From: Paracoccus yeei ATCC BAA-599
GTDB lineage: Bacteria; Pseudomonadota; Alphaproteobacteria; Rhodobacterales; Rhodobacteraceae
Reading direction: 5' to 3'
Assembly (NCBI RefSeq): GCF_000622145.1
Contig: NZ_JHWH01000017.1
Coordinates: 38,687-102,686 of the forward strand
Length of the DNA stretch: 64,000 nucleotides
This document shows, in pieces, positions 46,274-53,274 of this stretch. The first letter of the stretch is position 1. Each line of letters starts with the position of its first letter. Made by a program: the position numbers and the translations under genes. Below the pieces are notes generated by a model. It had not been told where the DNA came from and did no database searches. It saw only the letters and a program-made list of their open reading frames with translations.

Positions 46274-46301
46274 AACGCCCCCGGAGCGATCCGGGGGCGT
46301 T
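46274..46301. terminator. Strong bidirectional terminator
   Basis: Perfect 12-bp stem AACGCCCCCGGA / TCCGGGGGCGTT with a GCGA tetraloop. It lies between the convergent ends of the LivF-like gene (46252) and the DszC-like gene (46311) and has AA/TT flanks at both ends, so it can serve both strands. Confidence 0.85.
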
Positions 46302-46310
46302 CGCGTCGGT

Positions 46311-47525
46311 TCAGCCGGCGACGGCGCCGATCTGCCAGACATAGACCGGCTCGGTGCCGTTCACGGCATGGTCGCCCAGGATGCGCTGCTTGTAGATCGC
46401 CGGGTTGTGGCTGGCGGCCGTGCGGGCATTGCGCCAATGCCGGTCCAGCGCCAGCCCCTGGTCGGTCGAACTGGCGCTGAGCGCGTCGAACACATCCGTC
46501 ACCGCCCGCAGCCCCAGCTCGATCGCCGCGACCTGCGCCGCGCCCGATTGCAGCTCGGCCTCGACATTGGCGGCGTCGTCGGCGGCCTTGTCGCCGCCCT
46601 GCGCGGTGTCATGCGCGCGCTGCGCGGCGCGGGCGGCCTCCAGCGTGGCGGCGCGGGCGGCATAGGCCAGGGCGCGCGCCTTGCCGATCACCTGCAGGAC
46701 CTGCGGATCGAAGCGCACCTCGGTCCCCGACCCGTGCGAGAAGGCCCGCTTGCGTCGGGCGACCAGCGCCGCCGCATCGCGCACCGCAGCCAGCGCCGCG
46801 CCGGTGATGGTCGCGTTCAGCACCAGCTGGTAGAAGGCCGTCTGATAGCGGAAGCGCTGCTCGAACGGGATCACCGCCTCGGCACGGGCATTGTCGAAGA
46901 CCGTGGTGCCGGTGCCGGTCAGCTTCTGGCCGAAGCCGGTCCAGTCGTCGCTGATCTGCACGCCCTCCTGATCCGCTGCCACCAGCGCGATCACCGGCGC
47001 GCCATCGTCCGAGCGCGTGGCATAGACGTCGATCCAGTCGGCATAGATCGTGCCGGTGGAATAGTATTTCCGCCCGTCCACCCGGAAGCCGTCACCCTGC
47101 GGCGTGACCTTGGTGATGGTGTCGCCCAGCTTGACCTCGCCCACCTCGGTCCAGCCGTTGCCGGCGATCTCGCCCGCGGCGAAACGGCGCAGCCAGGGCT
47201 CGCCCTCGGCGCGGGGTGCGACCAGCCGGTCCTCGACCAACGCGAAATGGCTGCGCAACCCTTGGGCCAGGTTGGTGTCGGCCTCGGCCAGGTCGATCAG
47301 CAGGTCGAAGAACTGCTCCAGGCTGGCCCCGGCGCCGCCGAGTTCCACCGGGACGCGCAGCGCGGTGAAGCCCGCCTGCTTCAGCCAGCCGATCTCCTCA
47401 TGGGCCAGGCTGCGGTCGATCTCGCGCCGGACCGCGCCTTCGGCGATGCGGTCGAAGACGGGGCGGAATCGCGCCTTCAGTTCGGCGGTGTCGGGCGCGC
47501 GGCGCCACTGGTTCTGGACTGTCAC
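46311..47525 (-). CDS. Acyl-CoA dehydrogenase-fold flavin monooxygenase (DszC/SfnB-like)
   Basis: A 404-residue flavoprotein with the acyl-CoA dehydrogenase fold. FTALRVPVELGGAGASLEQF and RKYYSTGTIYADWIDVYA place it with the DszC/SfnB group of FMNH2-using oxygenases rather than fatty-acid dehydrogenases. The C-terminal DRHWRNARTAASHNPAIYKQ is diagnostic of that group. The GTG at 47525 (VTVQNQWRRAPDT) has AGGAG nine bases upstream, better than the ATG at 47552, which lacks one. Divergent from sfnB. Likely oxidises a sulfur or nitrogen atom of the imported substrate. Confidence 0.87.
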   Translation of the reverse strand: MTVQNQWRRAPDTAELKARFRPVFDRIAEGAVRREIDRSLAHEEIGWLKQAGFTALRVPVELGGAGASLEQFFDLLIDLAEADTNLAQGLRSHFALVEDRLVAPRAEGEPWLRRFAAGEIAGNGWTEVGEVKLGDTITKVTPQGDGFRVDGRKYYSTGTIYADWIDVYATRSDDGAPVIALVAADQEGVQISDDWTGFGQKLTGTGTTVFDNARAEAVIPFEQRFRYQTAFYQLVLNATITGAALAAVRDAAALVARRKRAFSHGSGTEVRFDPQVLQVIGKARALAYAARAATLEAARAAQRAHDTAQGGDKAADDAANVEAELQSGAAQVAAIELGLRAVTDVFDALSASSTDQGLALDRHWRNARTAASHNPAIYKQRILGDHAVNGTEPVYVWQIGAVAG

Positions 47526-47880
47526 GGGGTCACTCTCCTGATTGCACGCCATGTCTCGGCATGGCGGCAAGTCTAGGCGCCGGCCCCGGGACGCGCCATG
47601 AAACGGCATTTTCTTTTCAATGGGTTGGCCGGAAGAAACCTTGCCCTTCCAGCCCGCGGCGGGAAAGGCCGGCACTGTTCGACCATCCGCCGCGCGCGCC
47701 CGAATCAGCCGCCGGCGCGGGTGCGGGAAAAGATTGATGTCGCCCGCGCCCCGGGCCGGAGAAAACCGTCGCCGCCCGCCGGCCAAGAAGAAAATCCGGT
47801 CCGGCTTGCCGCGGGCACCGGGCGCTGAAAACCTCTGCCCATGCCCCGCCCGGGGCCAGTTCCAGAACAAAGGATCCGTC
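47526..47880. promoter_or_regulatory. 355-base divergent intergenic region between the two acyl-CoA dehydrogenase-like genes
   Basis: No gene found. It must contain both promoters. The stretch 47600-47630 is relatively AT-rich (TTTTCTTTTCAATGGGTTGG). No clear operator symmetry was seen. Confidence 0.5.
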
Positions 47881-49149
47881 ATGGGCTCGCCTACCGCCAA
47901 TCCGATCGACCATTCGGTCCATCCTCGCGTCAACTCCGCCGATCCGGTGCCGCCCCGGCCGCTGCCCGCCACCCCGGCCCATGTCCTGACCAGCGACGAC
48001 GAGGCGATCCGCGTCGCGCAGGATCTGGCCGCCGATTTCGCCCGCGACGCCGCCCTGCGCGACCGTGAGGGGCTGCTTCCGCTGCGCGAGCTGGACCTCT
48101 ATTCGCAAAGCGGCATCTGGTCGATCAACGTGCCCAAGGCCTATGGCGGGCCGGGCCTGTCCCATGCGACGCTGGCCAAGGTGATCTCCATCGTCGCCTC
48201 GGGCGATCCGGCGGTGGCGCAGATCGCGCAGAACCACATCGCCATCCTGAACGTGGTCGACTTGGACGCGACCGAGGCGCAGAAGCGCCAGATCTTCGGC
48301 TGGGCGCTGCGGGGGCTGCGCTTCGGCAACGCCTTTTCGGAACTGGGCGGCAAGACGGTCGCCGATTTCCAGACCCGGGTGACCTTCCAGGGCGACGAGG
48401 CCGTGGTCAATGGCGAGAAGTTCTATACCACCGGCGCGCTGCTGGCCCATGTCGTGCCCATCGTCGCCATCGGCGAGGACGGCGCCTGGCTGGTCTTTGC
48501 CGACCGCCAGGCGCCGGGCCTGACCGTCACCAACAACTGGTCGAGCTTCGGCCAGCGCACCACCGCCTCGGGCAGCGTGCGGCTGGAGGATGTCAGTGTG
48601 CCGCGCGACCGCGCCGTCAAGCTGCGCGACGAGGCGGCCGCGCCCTCGGTCCAGGGGCCGGTGTCGCAGATCATCCAGGCCGCCATCGACGCCGGCATCG
48701 CCCGCAATGCCATCGACGAGACGATCCGCTTCGTGCGCACGCACAGCCGGCCCTGGGTCGACAGCGGCCGGGACCGGGCCAGCGACGATCCCTATACCAT
48801 CGCCGCCATCGGCGACCTGAAGATCCGCCTGCATGCCGCCGAGGCGCTGCTGGAGATCGCCGGCCGCGCCATCGACCGCGCCCATGCCGATCCGACGCTG
48901 GACAATGTCTCGCAGGCGACGATCCGCACCGGCGAGGCCAAGGTGTTGACCACGCAGATCGCCATCGAAGCCACCAACACGCTGTTCGAACTGGCCGGCA
49001 CGCGTTCCACGCTGGCGCAGCACGGGCTGGACCGGCACTGGCGCAATGCCCGCGTGCATACGCTGCACGACCCGGTGCGCTGGAAGTTCTTTCATGTCGG
49101 CAACTACTACCTCAACGACGCGCATCCGCCGCGCCATCCCTGGAACTGA
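47881..49149 (+). CDS. sfnB: SfnB-family sulfur acquisition oxidoreductase
   Basis: A 422-residue acyl-CoA dehydrogenase-like protein. LYSQSGIWSINVPKAYGGPG, QIAQNHIAILNVVDLDATEA, GNAFSELGGKTVADF and DRHWRNARVHTLHDPVRWKF (C-terminal, flavin site) match the SfnB family, first known from dimethyl sulfone use. It works with reduced flavin. Start ATG 47881 (MGSPTANPIDHSVHP). It is the strongest clue that the 36-49 kb cluster handles organic sulfur. No sfnG or ssuD gene is present. Confidence 0.88.
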   Translation: MGSPTANPIDHSVHPRVNSADPVPPRPLPATPAHVLTSDDEAIRVAQDLAADFARDAALRDREGLLPLRELDLYSQSGIWSINVPKAYGGPGLSHATLAKVISIVASGDPAVAQIAQNHIAILNVVDLDATEAQKRQIFGWALRGLRFGNAFSELGGKTVADFQTRVTFQGDEAVVNGEKFYTTGALLAHVVPIVAIGEDGAWLVFADRQAPGLTVTNNWSSFGQRTTASGSVRLEDVSVPRDRAVKLRDEAAAPSVQGPVSQIIQAAIDAGIARNAIDETIRFVRTHSRPWVDSGRDRASDDPYTIAAIGDLKIRLHAAEALLEIAGRAIDRAHADPTLDNVSQATIRTGEAKVLTTQIAIEATNTLFELAGTRSTLAQHGLDRHWRNARVHTLHDPVRWKFFHVGNYYLNDAHPPRHPWN

Positions 49150-49295
49150 CCCCGCGCCCCCGGCACCGGAGGCCGTCACGAAGCCATTGCCGCCAGTCAC
49201 CTGCGCCGCTAACCTCACGCCAGCGCATCGACAGGGCCCGGCCGACGCTCGGGCCATCGGCGCATCTCTCCAACAAAAGAACGCGAGGGTGGCAC

Positions 49296-49838
49296 ATGGG
49301 CGACCACATGTTCATCGTGACCGGGGCCCCCGGTTCCGGCAAGACCAGCCTGATCGGTGCCCTGGCCCGCCAGGGCTTCCGCAGCATGCCCGAGGCCGGC
49401 CGGGCCATCATCCGGGATCAGGTGCGGATCGGCGGGCCATCCCTGCCCTGGTCGGACAGGTCGATGTTTGCCGAACTCATGCTGGGATGGGAACTCCGGT
49501 CCTGGCACGAGGCAAGGGCGCTGGACGGCCCGGTTCTGATGGATCGGGGCATACCGGATGTCATTGGCTATCTTACGCTCTGCGGTCTGCCTGTCCCGGC
49601 CCATGTCGAGGCGGCGGCCAGCCTTTATCCTTACAACAAAAGGGTTTTCATCGCTCCGTTCTGGGACGCGATCTTCACGCAGGACAGCGAGCGAAGGCAG
49701 GACCGGCAGGAGGCCGAGGCGACCGGCAGGGTCATGGCGCAAACCTATGCGCGGCTCGGCTATCAGATGATCGAACTGCCCAGGACGAGCCTGGAGGATC
49801 GCGCCGATTTCGTGAAGGGCTGGCTGTCCGTGCCCTAG
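49296..49838 (+). CDS. AAA-type P-loop ATPase (AAA_28-like)
   Basis: A 180-residue protein with Walker A GAPGSGKTSLIGAL near residue 10, and RSMPEAGRAIIRDQVRIGG and VLMDRGIPDVIGYL that resemble the AAA_28 / NadR-type kinase-like family. Role unknown. Its stop overlaps the convergent depolymerase gene stop by four bases. It may start at the ATG at 49296 or at the one four codons later. Confidence 0.78.
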   Translation: MGDHMFIVTGAPGSGKTSLIGALARQGFRSMPEAGRAIIRDQVRIGGPSLPWSDRSMFAELMLGWELRSWHEARALDGPVLMDRGIPDVIGYLTLCGLPVPAHVEAAASLYPYNKRVFIAPFWDAIFTQDSERRQDRQEAEATGRVMAQTYARLGYQMIELPRTSLEDRADFVKGWLSVP

Positions 49839-51037
49839 CCGGACCGCAAGGACGACAAGCCAGCCTGGCGCGCAAGAGCCGAGGCCAGCGCCTTGCGGGT
49901 GCGCGCGGCAAGGCTGTGGCGCAGGAGAAAGCGCAGCATCTCGCGCGATGCATCGGGGCCCTTCGGGTCGGTGAAGCGGCCGCGTGGCGAACCGCCCGAC
50001 CAGGCATGGCCCGCGCCCCGGATGGTCCAATGCTCGACCAGGGGGCGGCCCGCGTTGATCCGGTCGACGCTTTTGGCATAGGCATGCCCGCCTGCAGCGC
50101 GGCCGGCCGATTGCGCGTGGCGCAGCGCAATGTAGGGCTCGCGTGCGCGGATCGCGACAAGGCGGCCGTTGCGCGGGTGAACAACCCTGTCATGGCTGCC
50201 GTGAAAGACGATCGTGGGAACGGCTCGGTCCAGTCGAACGCCCGGATTGCCGCGCTGCATCGCCATGATCGCGGACACCTGATCCCGCGCTGCGCCCAGG
50301 GGCAGACCGGAGTGCACCCCGACAGCCGCAAAGAGGTCGGGATAGGCATGGGCCAGCACCAGCGCCATGGAGGCACCCGCCGAAAGCCCTGCCACATAGA
50401 CCCGCGCGGGATCTGCGCCATGCGTGTCCAGAACGCGCCGCGTGAGGCTGGCGATGGCCGCGGCCTCGCCCAGGCCCCGGGCGGTGTGGGCGGGGTCGAA
50501 CCAGTTCCAGCATCGGTTCGAGTGCGCCTTGCTTGACTGTCCGGGATAGACCACGATGACGCCGCGTTCCTTGGCCAACGCGTTCATTCCGGTTCCGGTC
50601 GCGAAATCCTCGGGCGCCTGGGCGCATCCGTGCAGCATGATCAGAAGCGGCATCGGCTTGCTGCCGGCCGCCGCCCCGGGCTTGAAGATGCGATAGCGCA
50701 AGCTGCCTTGCGGACAGCTGTGCGTCCCGGCGCTGAAGCTGGACCTCGGACGGCCGACGACGCCCGGCACCCGAGTTTTGGAGTTCGCCCTTTTCTCCGC
50801 GGGCTTGGCGCTACGCGGCGGCTTCGCCGTGGCCACCAGTGCCGTCATACCTTGTGCCGCGAGTTGCGCCAGCCCCAGCGCCAGCCGAATGCCTGTTGCG
50901 CCCGGAACACCCGGCTTGGCCGCCTTGCGACGCCTGACACGACGCTTCCCGCGAATGGTCATGAGTGCCTCAGCGATAACCCGCCCCGTCAGCCTGGGCG
51001 CAGGGCCAATCTGGGGAAGGATGGCCTTGAGCGCCAT
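49835..51037 (-). CDS. PHB depolymerase-family extracellular esterase
   Basis: A 400-residue protein of the short-chain polyhydroxyalkanoate depolymerase / feruloyl esterase family. Catalytic domain from about residue 110: LLIMLHGCAQAPEDFATGTG is the oxyanion region, VYVAGLSAGASMALVLAHAY the nucleophile elbow, FHGSHDRVVHPRNG the Asp and GAGHAWSGG the His. The first 100 residues are basic and Lys/Arg-rich, with no clear signal peptide, which is odd for a secreted enzyme; a GTG at 51043 is an alternative start. Ends with a TAG that overlaps the neighbour. Confidence 0.85.
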   Translation of the reverse strand: MALKAILPQIGPAPRLTGRVIAEALMTIRGKRRVRRRKAAKPGVPGATGIRLALGLAQLAAQGMTALVATAKPPRSAKPAEKRANSKTRVPGVVGRPRSSFSAGTHSCPQGSLRYRIFKPGAAAGSKPMPLLIMLHGCAQAPEDFATGTGMNALAKERGVIVVYPGQSSKAHSNRCWNWFDPAHTARGLGEAAAIASLTRRVLDTHGADPARVYVAGLSAGASMALVLAHAYPDLFAAVGVHSGLPLGAARDQVSAIMAMQRGNPGVRLDRAVPTIVFHGSHDRVVHPRNGRLVAIRAREPYIALRHAQSAGRAAGGHAYAKSVDRINAGRPLVEHWTIRGAGHAWSGGSPRGRFTDPKGPDASREMLRFLLRHSLAARTRKALASALARQAGLSSLRSG

Positions 51038-51177
51038 AGGCACTTTGCGGGGGTCGAGCGCGTGTGTCGGGCCGATCTACAAGATTGCCGGGCGGCCTGC
51101 CCCATCGGGTCATTTGAAACGGCGACAATGACGCTGTCGATCCTGGCTCTTGCTCCCGGCTTGATCTGTATTCTGTA

Positions 51178-51300
51178 ACGGTTTCGTACGGGATCGCCGT
51201 GGTCCGAGGTTCCCGAACGCTATGGTCCGCCGACAACCTGCGACAATCGCTTCGGTCGCTGGCGGAAAGCCGGTGTCTGGGCTCGTCTGCTCGCAACGGC
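51178..51300 (+). pseudogene. Fragment of an IS5-family transposase
   Basis: In one frame the plus strand encodes TGSPWSEVPERYGPPTTCDN then RFGRWRKAGVWARLLA, the conserved N-terminal segment of IS5/IS427-type transposases. Both ends are lost and no terminal repeats are visible. It is a remnant in the 480-base gap upstream of the DUF1127 gene. Confidence 0.7.
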
Positions 51301-51490
51301 ATGGCTCTGCCGCCAGCGAAACCCGTCAGGCGCACTTTCGAGACATCGCCAACCGTTTATGACAAGAACCCCCGCAAACTCCCTCGCCGCGCCGCACAAG
51401 CCACCTTGCATGTCACGCATGGCGGCCTTGCCGATCTCGCGGCTACATTTCTGCAGGTGCACAATCCATATCCCTGTTCATGGAGAGACT

Positions 51491-51505
51491 GCCCGACGGT
51501 CGGGC
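51491..51505. promoter_or_regulatory. Perfect 7-bp inverted repeat before the DUF1127 gene
   Basis: GCCCGAC-G-GTCGGGC, 17 bases upstream of the chosen ATG. The one-base loop is too tight for an RNA hairpin of full length, so a DNA operator is more likely. Confidence 0.4.
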
Positions 51506-51521
51506 AATTCTGAAACGGGTG

Positions 51522-51722
51522 ATGAACATGTCGACGATGGAAATGAACCGCGGGGCCGCTGTTGGTGGTGTTGGCAATATCGTCGCGAACCTCTTCTCGA
51601 TGCTGGCCGCGTGGAACGAAGCCCGCGCGACCCGCCACGAACTGAACAGCCTGTCGGATCGCGAACTGAACGACATCGGCCTGACTCGTGGCGACATCGA
51701 GCGGGTCGCGCGCGGCCTTTGA
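51522..51722 (+). CDS. DUF1127 family small protein
   Basis: A 66-residue protein ending RHELNSLSDRELNDIGLTRG then DIERVARGL, the DUF1127 core. Small proteins with this domain are widespread in Rhodobacterales and have been linked to RNA handling and stress or phosphate responses; function here unknown. Start at ATG 51522 (MNMSTMEMNRG) or six bases later. A clear terminator follows 29 bases after the stop, so it is a monocistronic unit. Confidence 0.82.
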   Translation: MNMSTMEMNRGAAVGGVGNIVANLFSMLAAWNEARATRHELNSLSDRELNDIGLTRGDIERVARGL

Positions 51723-51750
51723 GCCAGGGCTGCCCCAGCCAGGACGAACG

Positions 51751-51781
51751 AACCCCCATGCGAAAGCAGAGGGGGTTTTTT
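51751..51781 (+). terminator. Rho-independent terminator after the DUF1127 gene
   Basis: Stem AACCCCC / GGGGGTT (51751-51757 and 51771-51777) followed by a run of six T ending at 51781. Confidence 0.85.
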
Positions 51782-51828
51782 CTTGCGCCGATCTCTTTGG
51801 GATCGGCCGAGCGCCTTCCCCTTTCGCG

Positions 51829-52725
51829 TCACGTCATGACATAGTCGACAGGGACCGGCATGGCAGGAAGCTCCGTCTCGCCCAGGGCCGAGCGCAGATG
51901 GATCTCGATCATGGTCGCATAGGCCGAGATCGGCAGGTTGTTGGGCAGCAAGCCGAAGGGCTCCTCCAGTTCCTCGCCCAGGGCGTCAAGCCCGAAGAAC
52001 GTATAGGCCACGAGCATGGCGGCCAGCGGGGTGGACCAGCCCAGCGTGTCGGCAAGGCCGAACGGCAGAAGAAAGCAGAACAGATACGCCGTCCGGTGCA
52101 GGAGCAGCGTATAGGCGAAGGGCAAGGGCGTGTTGGACAGGCGTTCGCAACCGACCAAGGCCTGTGTCAGCCGGCCAAGGCTGTCGTTCAGGCCCAGAGC
52201 CTCGACGGCAGCAAGGCGGTTCTGGCGCAGCAGCCCTCCGACCTGTGCGGCCACGGCGTGCAGGATCGCGTCCGCAGGCTCGGCGAAAAGCGCCGGCTCG
52301 CCGGCTTGGCGCGCGCTGGTCTTTTGCCGCAACTGCCCGACGGCGGCATGTCCAAAGGCGATGATCGCCGTCAGGATATCGCGCCGCTCGGGCGAAGGCC
52401 CGCCCTGCCCCTGATCCAGGACAACCGTCTGCCGGGCGATGTCCCGGGCCGACTGGATAATCTGGCCCCAGAGCTTGCGCCCCTCCCACCAGCGATCATA
52501 GCAGGCATTGTTGCGGAAGCTGAGGAACACCGACAGCGCGATGCCGATCAGCGTCATCGGCGCGGGATTGATCCCGGGAACGGTGTCCGGTGCGTGGCGA
52601 TGCGCGACCACGACGATCACGGACAGCAGGCCCACGGCGAAAAGCTGCGGCCAGGTGCGCAGGATGATCGATCCCTTCAGAACGAAGAACAGCGTCAGCA
52701 GACCGGGGCGGGAACGGACGATCAT
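51829..52725 (-). CDS. Bestrophin-family ion channel protein
   Basis: A 298-residue membrane protein of the bestrophin/RFP-TM (YneE-like) family. ALSVFLSFRNNACYDRWWEG is the most conserved motif. Two helices open the protein and two more lie near residues 200-240. Bacterial members are pentameric ion channels. It converges on the DUF1127 gene. Its start at 52725 faces the gap to the glucose dehydrogenase unit. Confidence 0.9.
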   Translation of the reverse strand: MIVRSRPGLLTLFFVLKGSIILRTWPQLFAVGLLSVIVVVAHRHAPDTVPGINPAPMTLIGIALSVFLSFRNNACYDRWWEGRKLWGQIIQSARDIARQTVVLDQGQGGPSPERRDILTAIIAFGHAAVGQLRQKTSARQAGEPALFAEPADAILHAVAAQVGGLLRQNRLAAVEALGLNDSLGRLTQALVGCERLSNTPLPFAYTLLLHRTAYLFCFLLPFGLADTLGWSTPLAAMLVAYTFFGLDALGEELEEPFGLLPNNLPISAYATMIEIHLRSALGETELPAMPVPVDYVMT

Positions 52726-53111
52726 CGCACGAGACCTTGCATCATGAGAAAGCCCGCATCCTTCCTTCTCGCGGGGCCACGATCAAGAGCAGGCAGCAGC
52801 AAAGGCGGGCGGGACCAACTTGCCGGCGGGCGTTCGGGCAGGCGTCTAACCGAGGCTAGCTGAGGACCTTTCCCGGCCACCGCCCGAGGCATGCTGGCCC
52901 GGCCTTTCAACGCAGACGCGAAACTGGCCTTGCAGATCGGAAAGTCACGGCTACCATGGAAACGACTCAGCCGGGGCAACCCTTGCCCCGCCCGGCATAT
53001 CCTGAGCGCCGCCTGATGCGGCCAGTTTATCGGTTTCCCGGTTAATCCTTCACGACAAAACTGCCCTTGCCGTTCCGAATTCATCCGAACCCAGCACATC
53101 AGGAAGCATCC
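52726..53111. other. 386-base intergenic region between bestrophin and the glucose dehydrogenase unit
   Basis: No gene was found. It contains a perfect stem-loop GGGGCAA-CCC-TTGCCCC (52973-52989) without a T-tract. It must hold two divergent promoters. Confidence 0.55.
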
Positions 53112-53249
53112 ATGTCCAATCGTATCTTTATTGCCCTGGCCGTGATCGTGCTGGCCATCGTGGTGCTTTATGCGGTCATGCCCTCGGGCGGGGACGGGAC
53201 CGCCCCGGCTCAGGACAGCGGCAATCCTCATGCCATCGACCAGGATTGA
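53112..53249 (+). CDS. Small single-pass membrane protein upstream of gcd
   Basis: A 45-residue peptide: one hydrophobic helix (IFIALAVIVLAIVVLYAVM, about residues 5-23) then a polar, acidic tail. An AGGA ribosome binding site precedes the ATG, and 25 bases separate its stop from gcd. No homologous family is known to me. It may be a leader or a helper of the membrane-bound dehydrogenase. Confidence 0.6.
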   Translation: MSNRIFIALAVIVLAIVVLYAVMPSGGDGTAPAQDSGNPHAIDQD

Positions 53250-53274
53250 TCGAAGATCGCCAAGGGGAAGAATC

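Noticed and set aside
47526..47880. Open frame extending the sfnB start about 260 bases upstream
   Set aside because: The added residues are low-complexity and lie in the divergent promoter region; family members start near MGSPTANP.
49296..49838. P-loop protein as a toxin or defence ATPase
   Set aside because: It has kinase/AAA_28-like motifs only and no partner gene of a known defence system; the neighbour is a convergent esterase.
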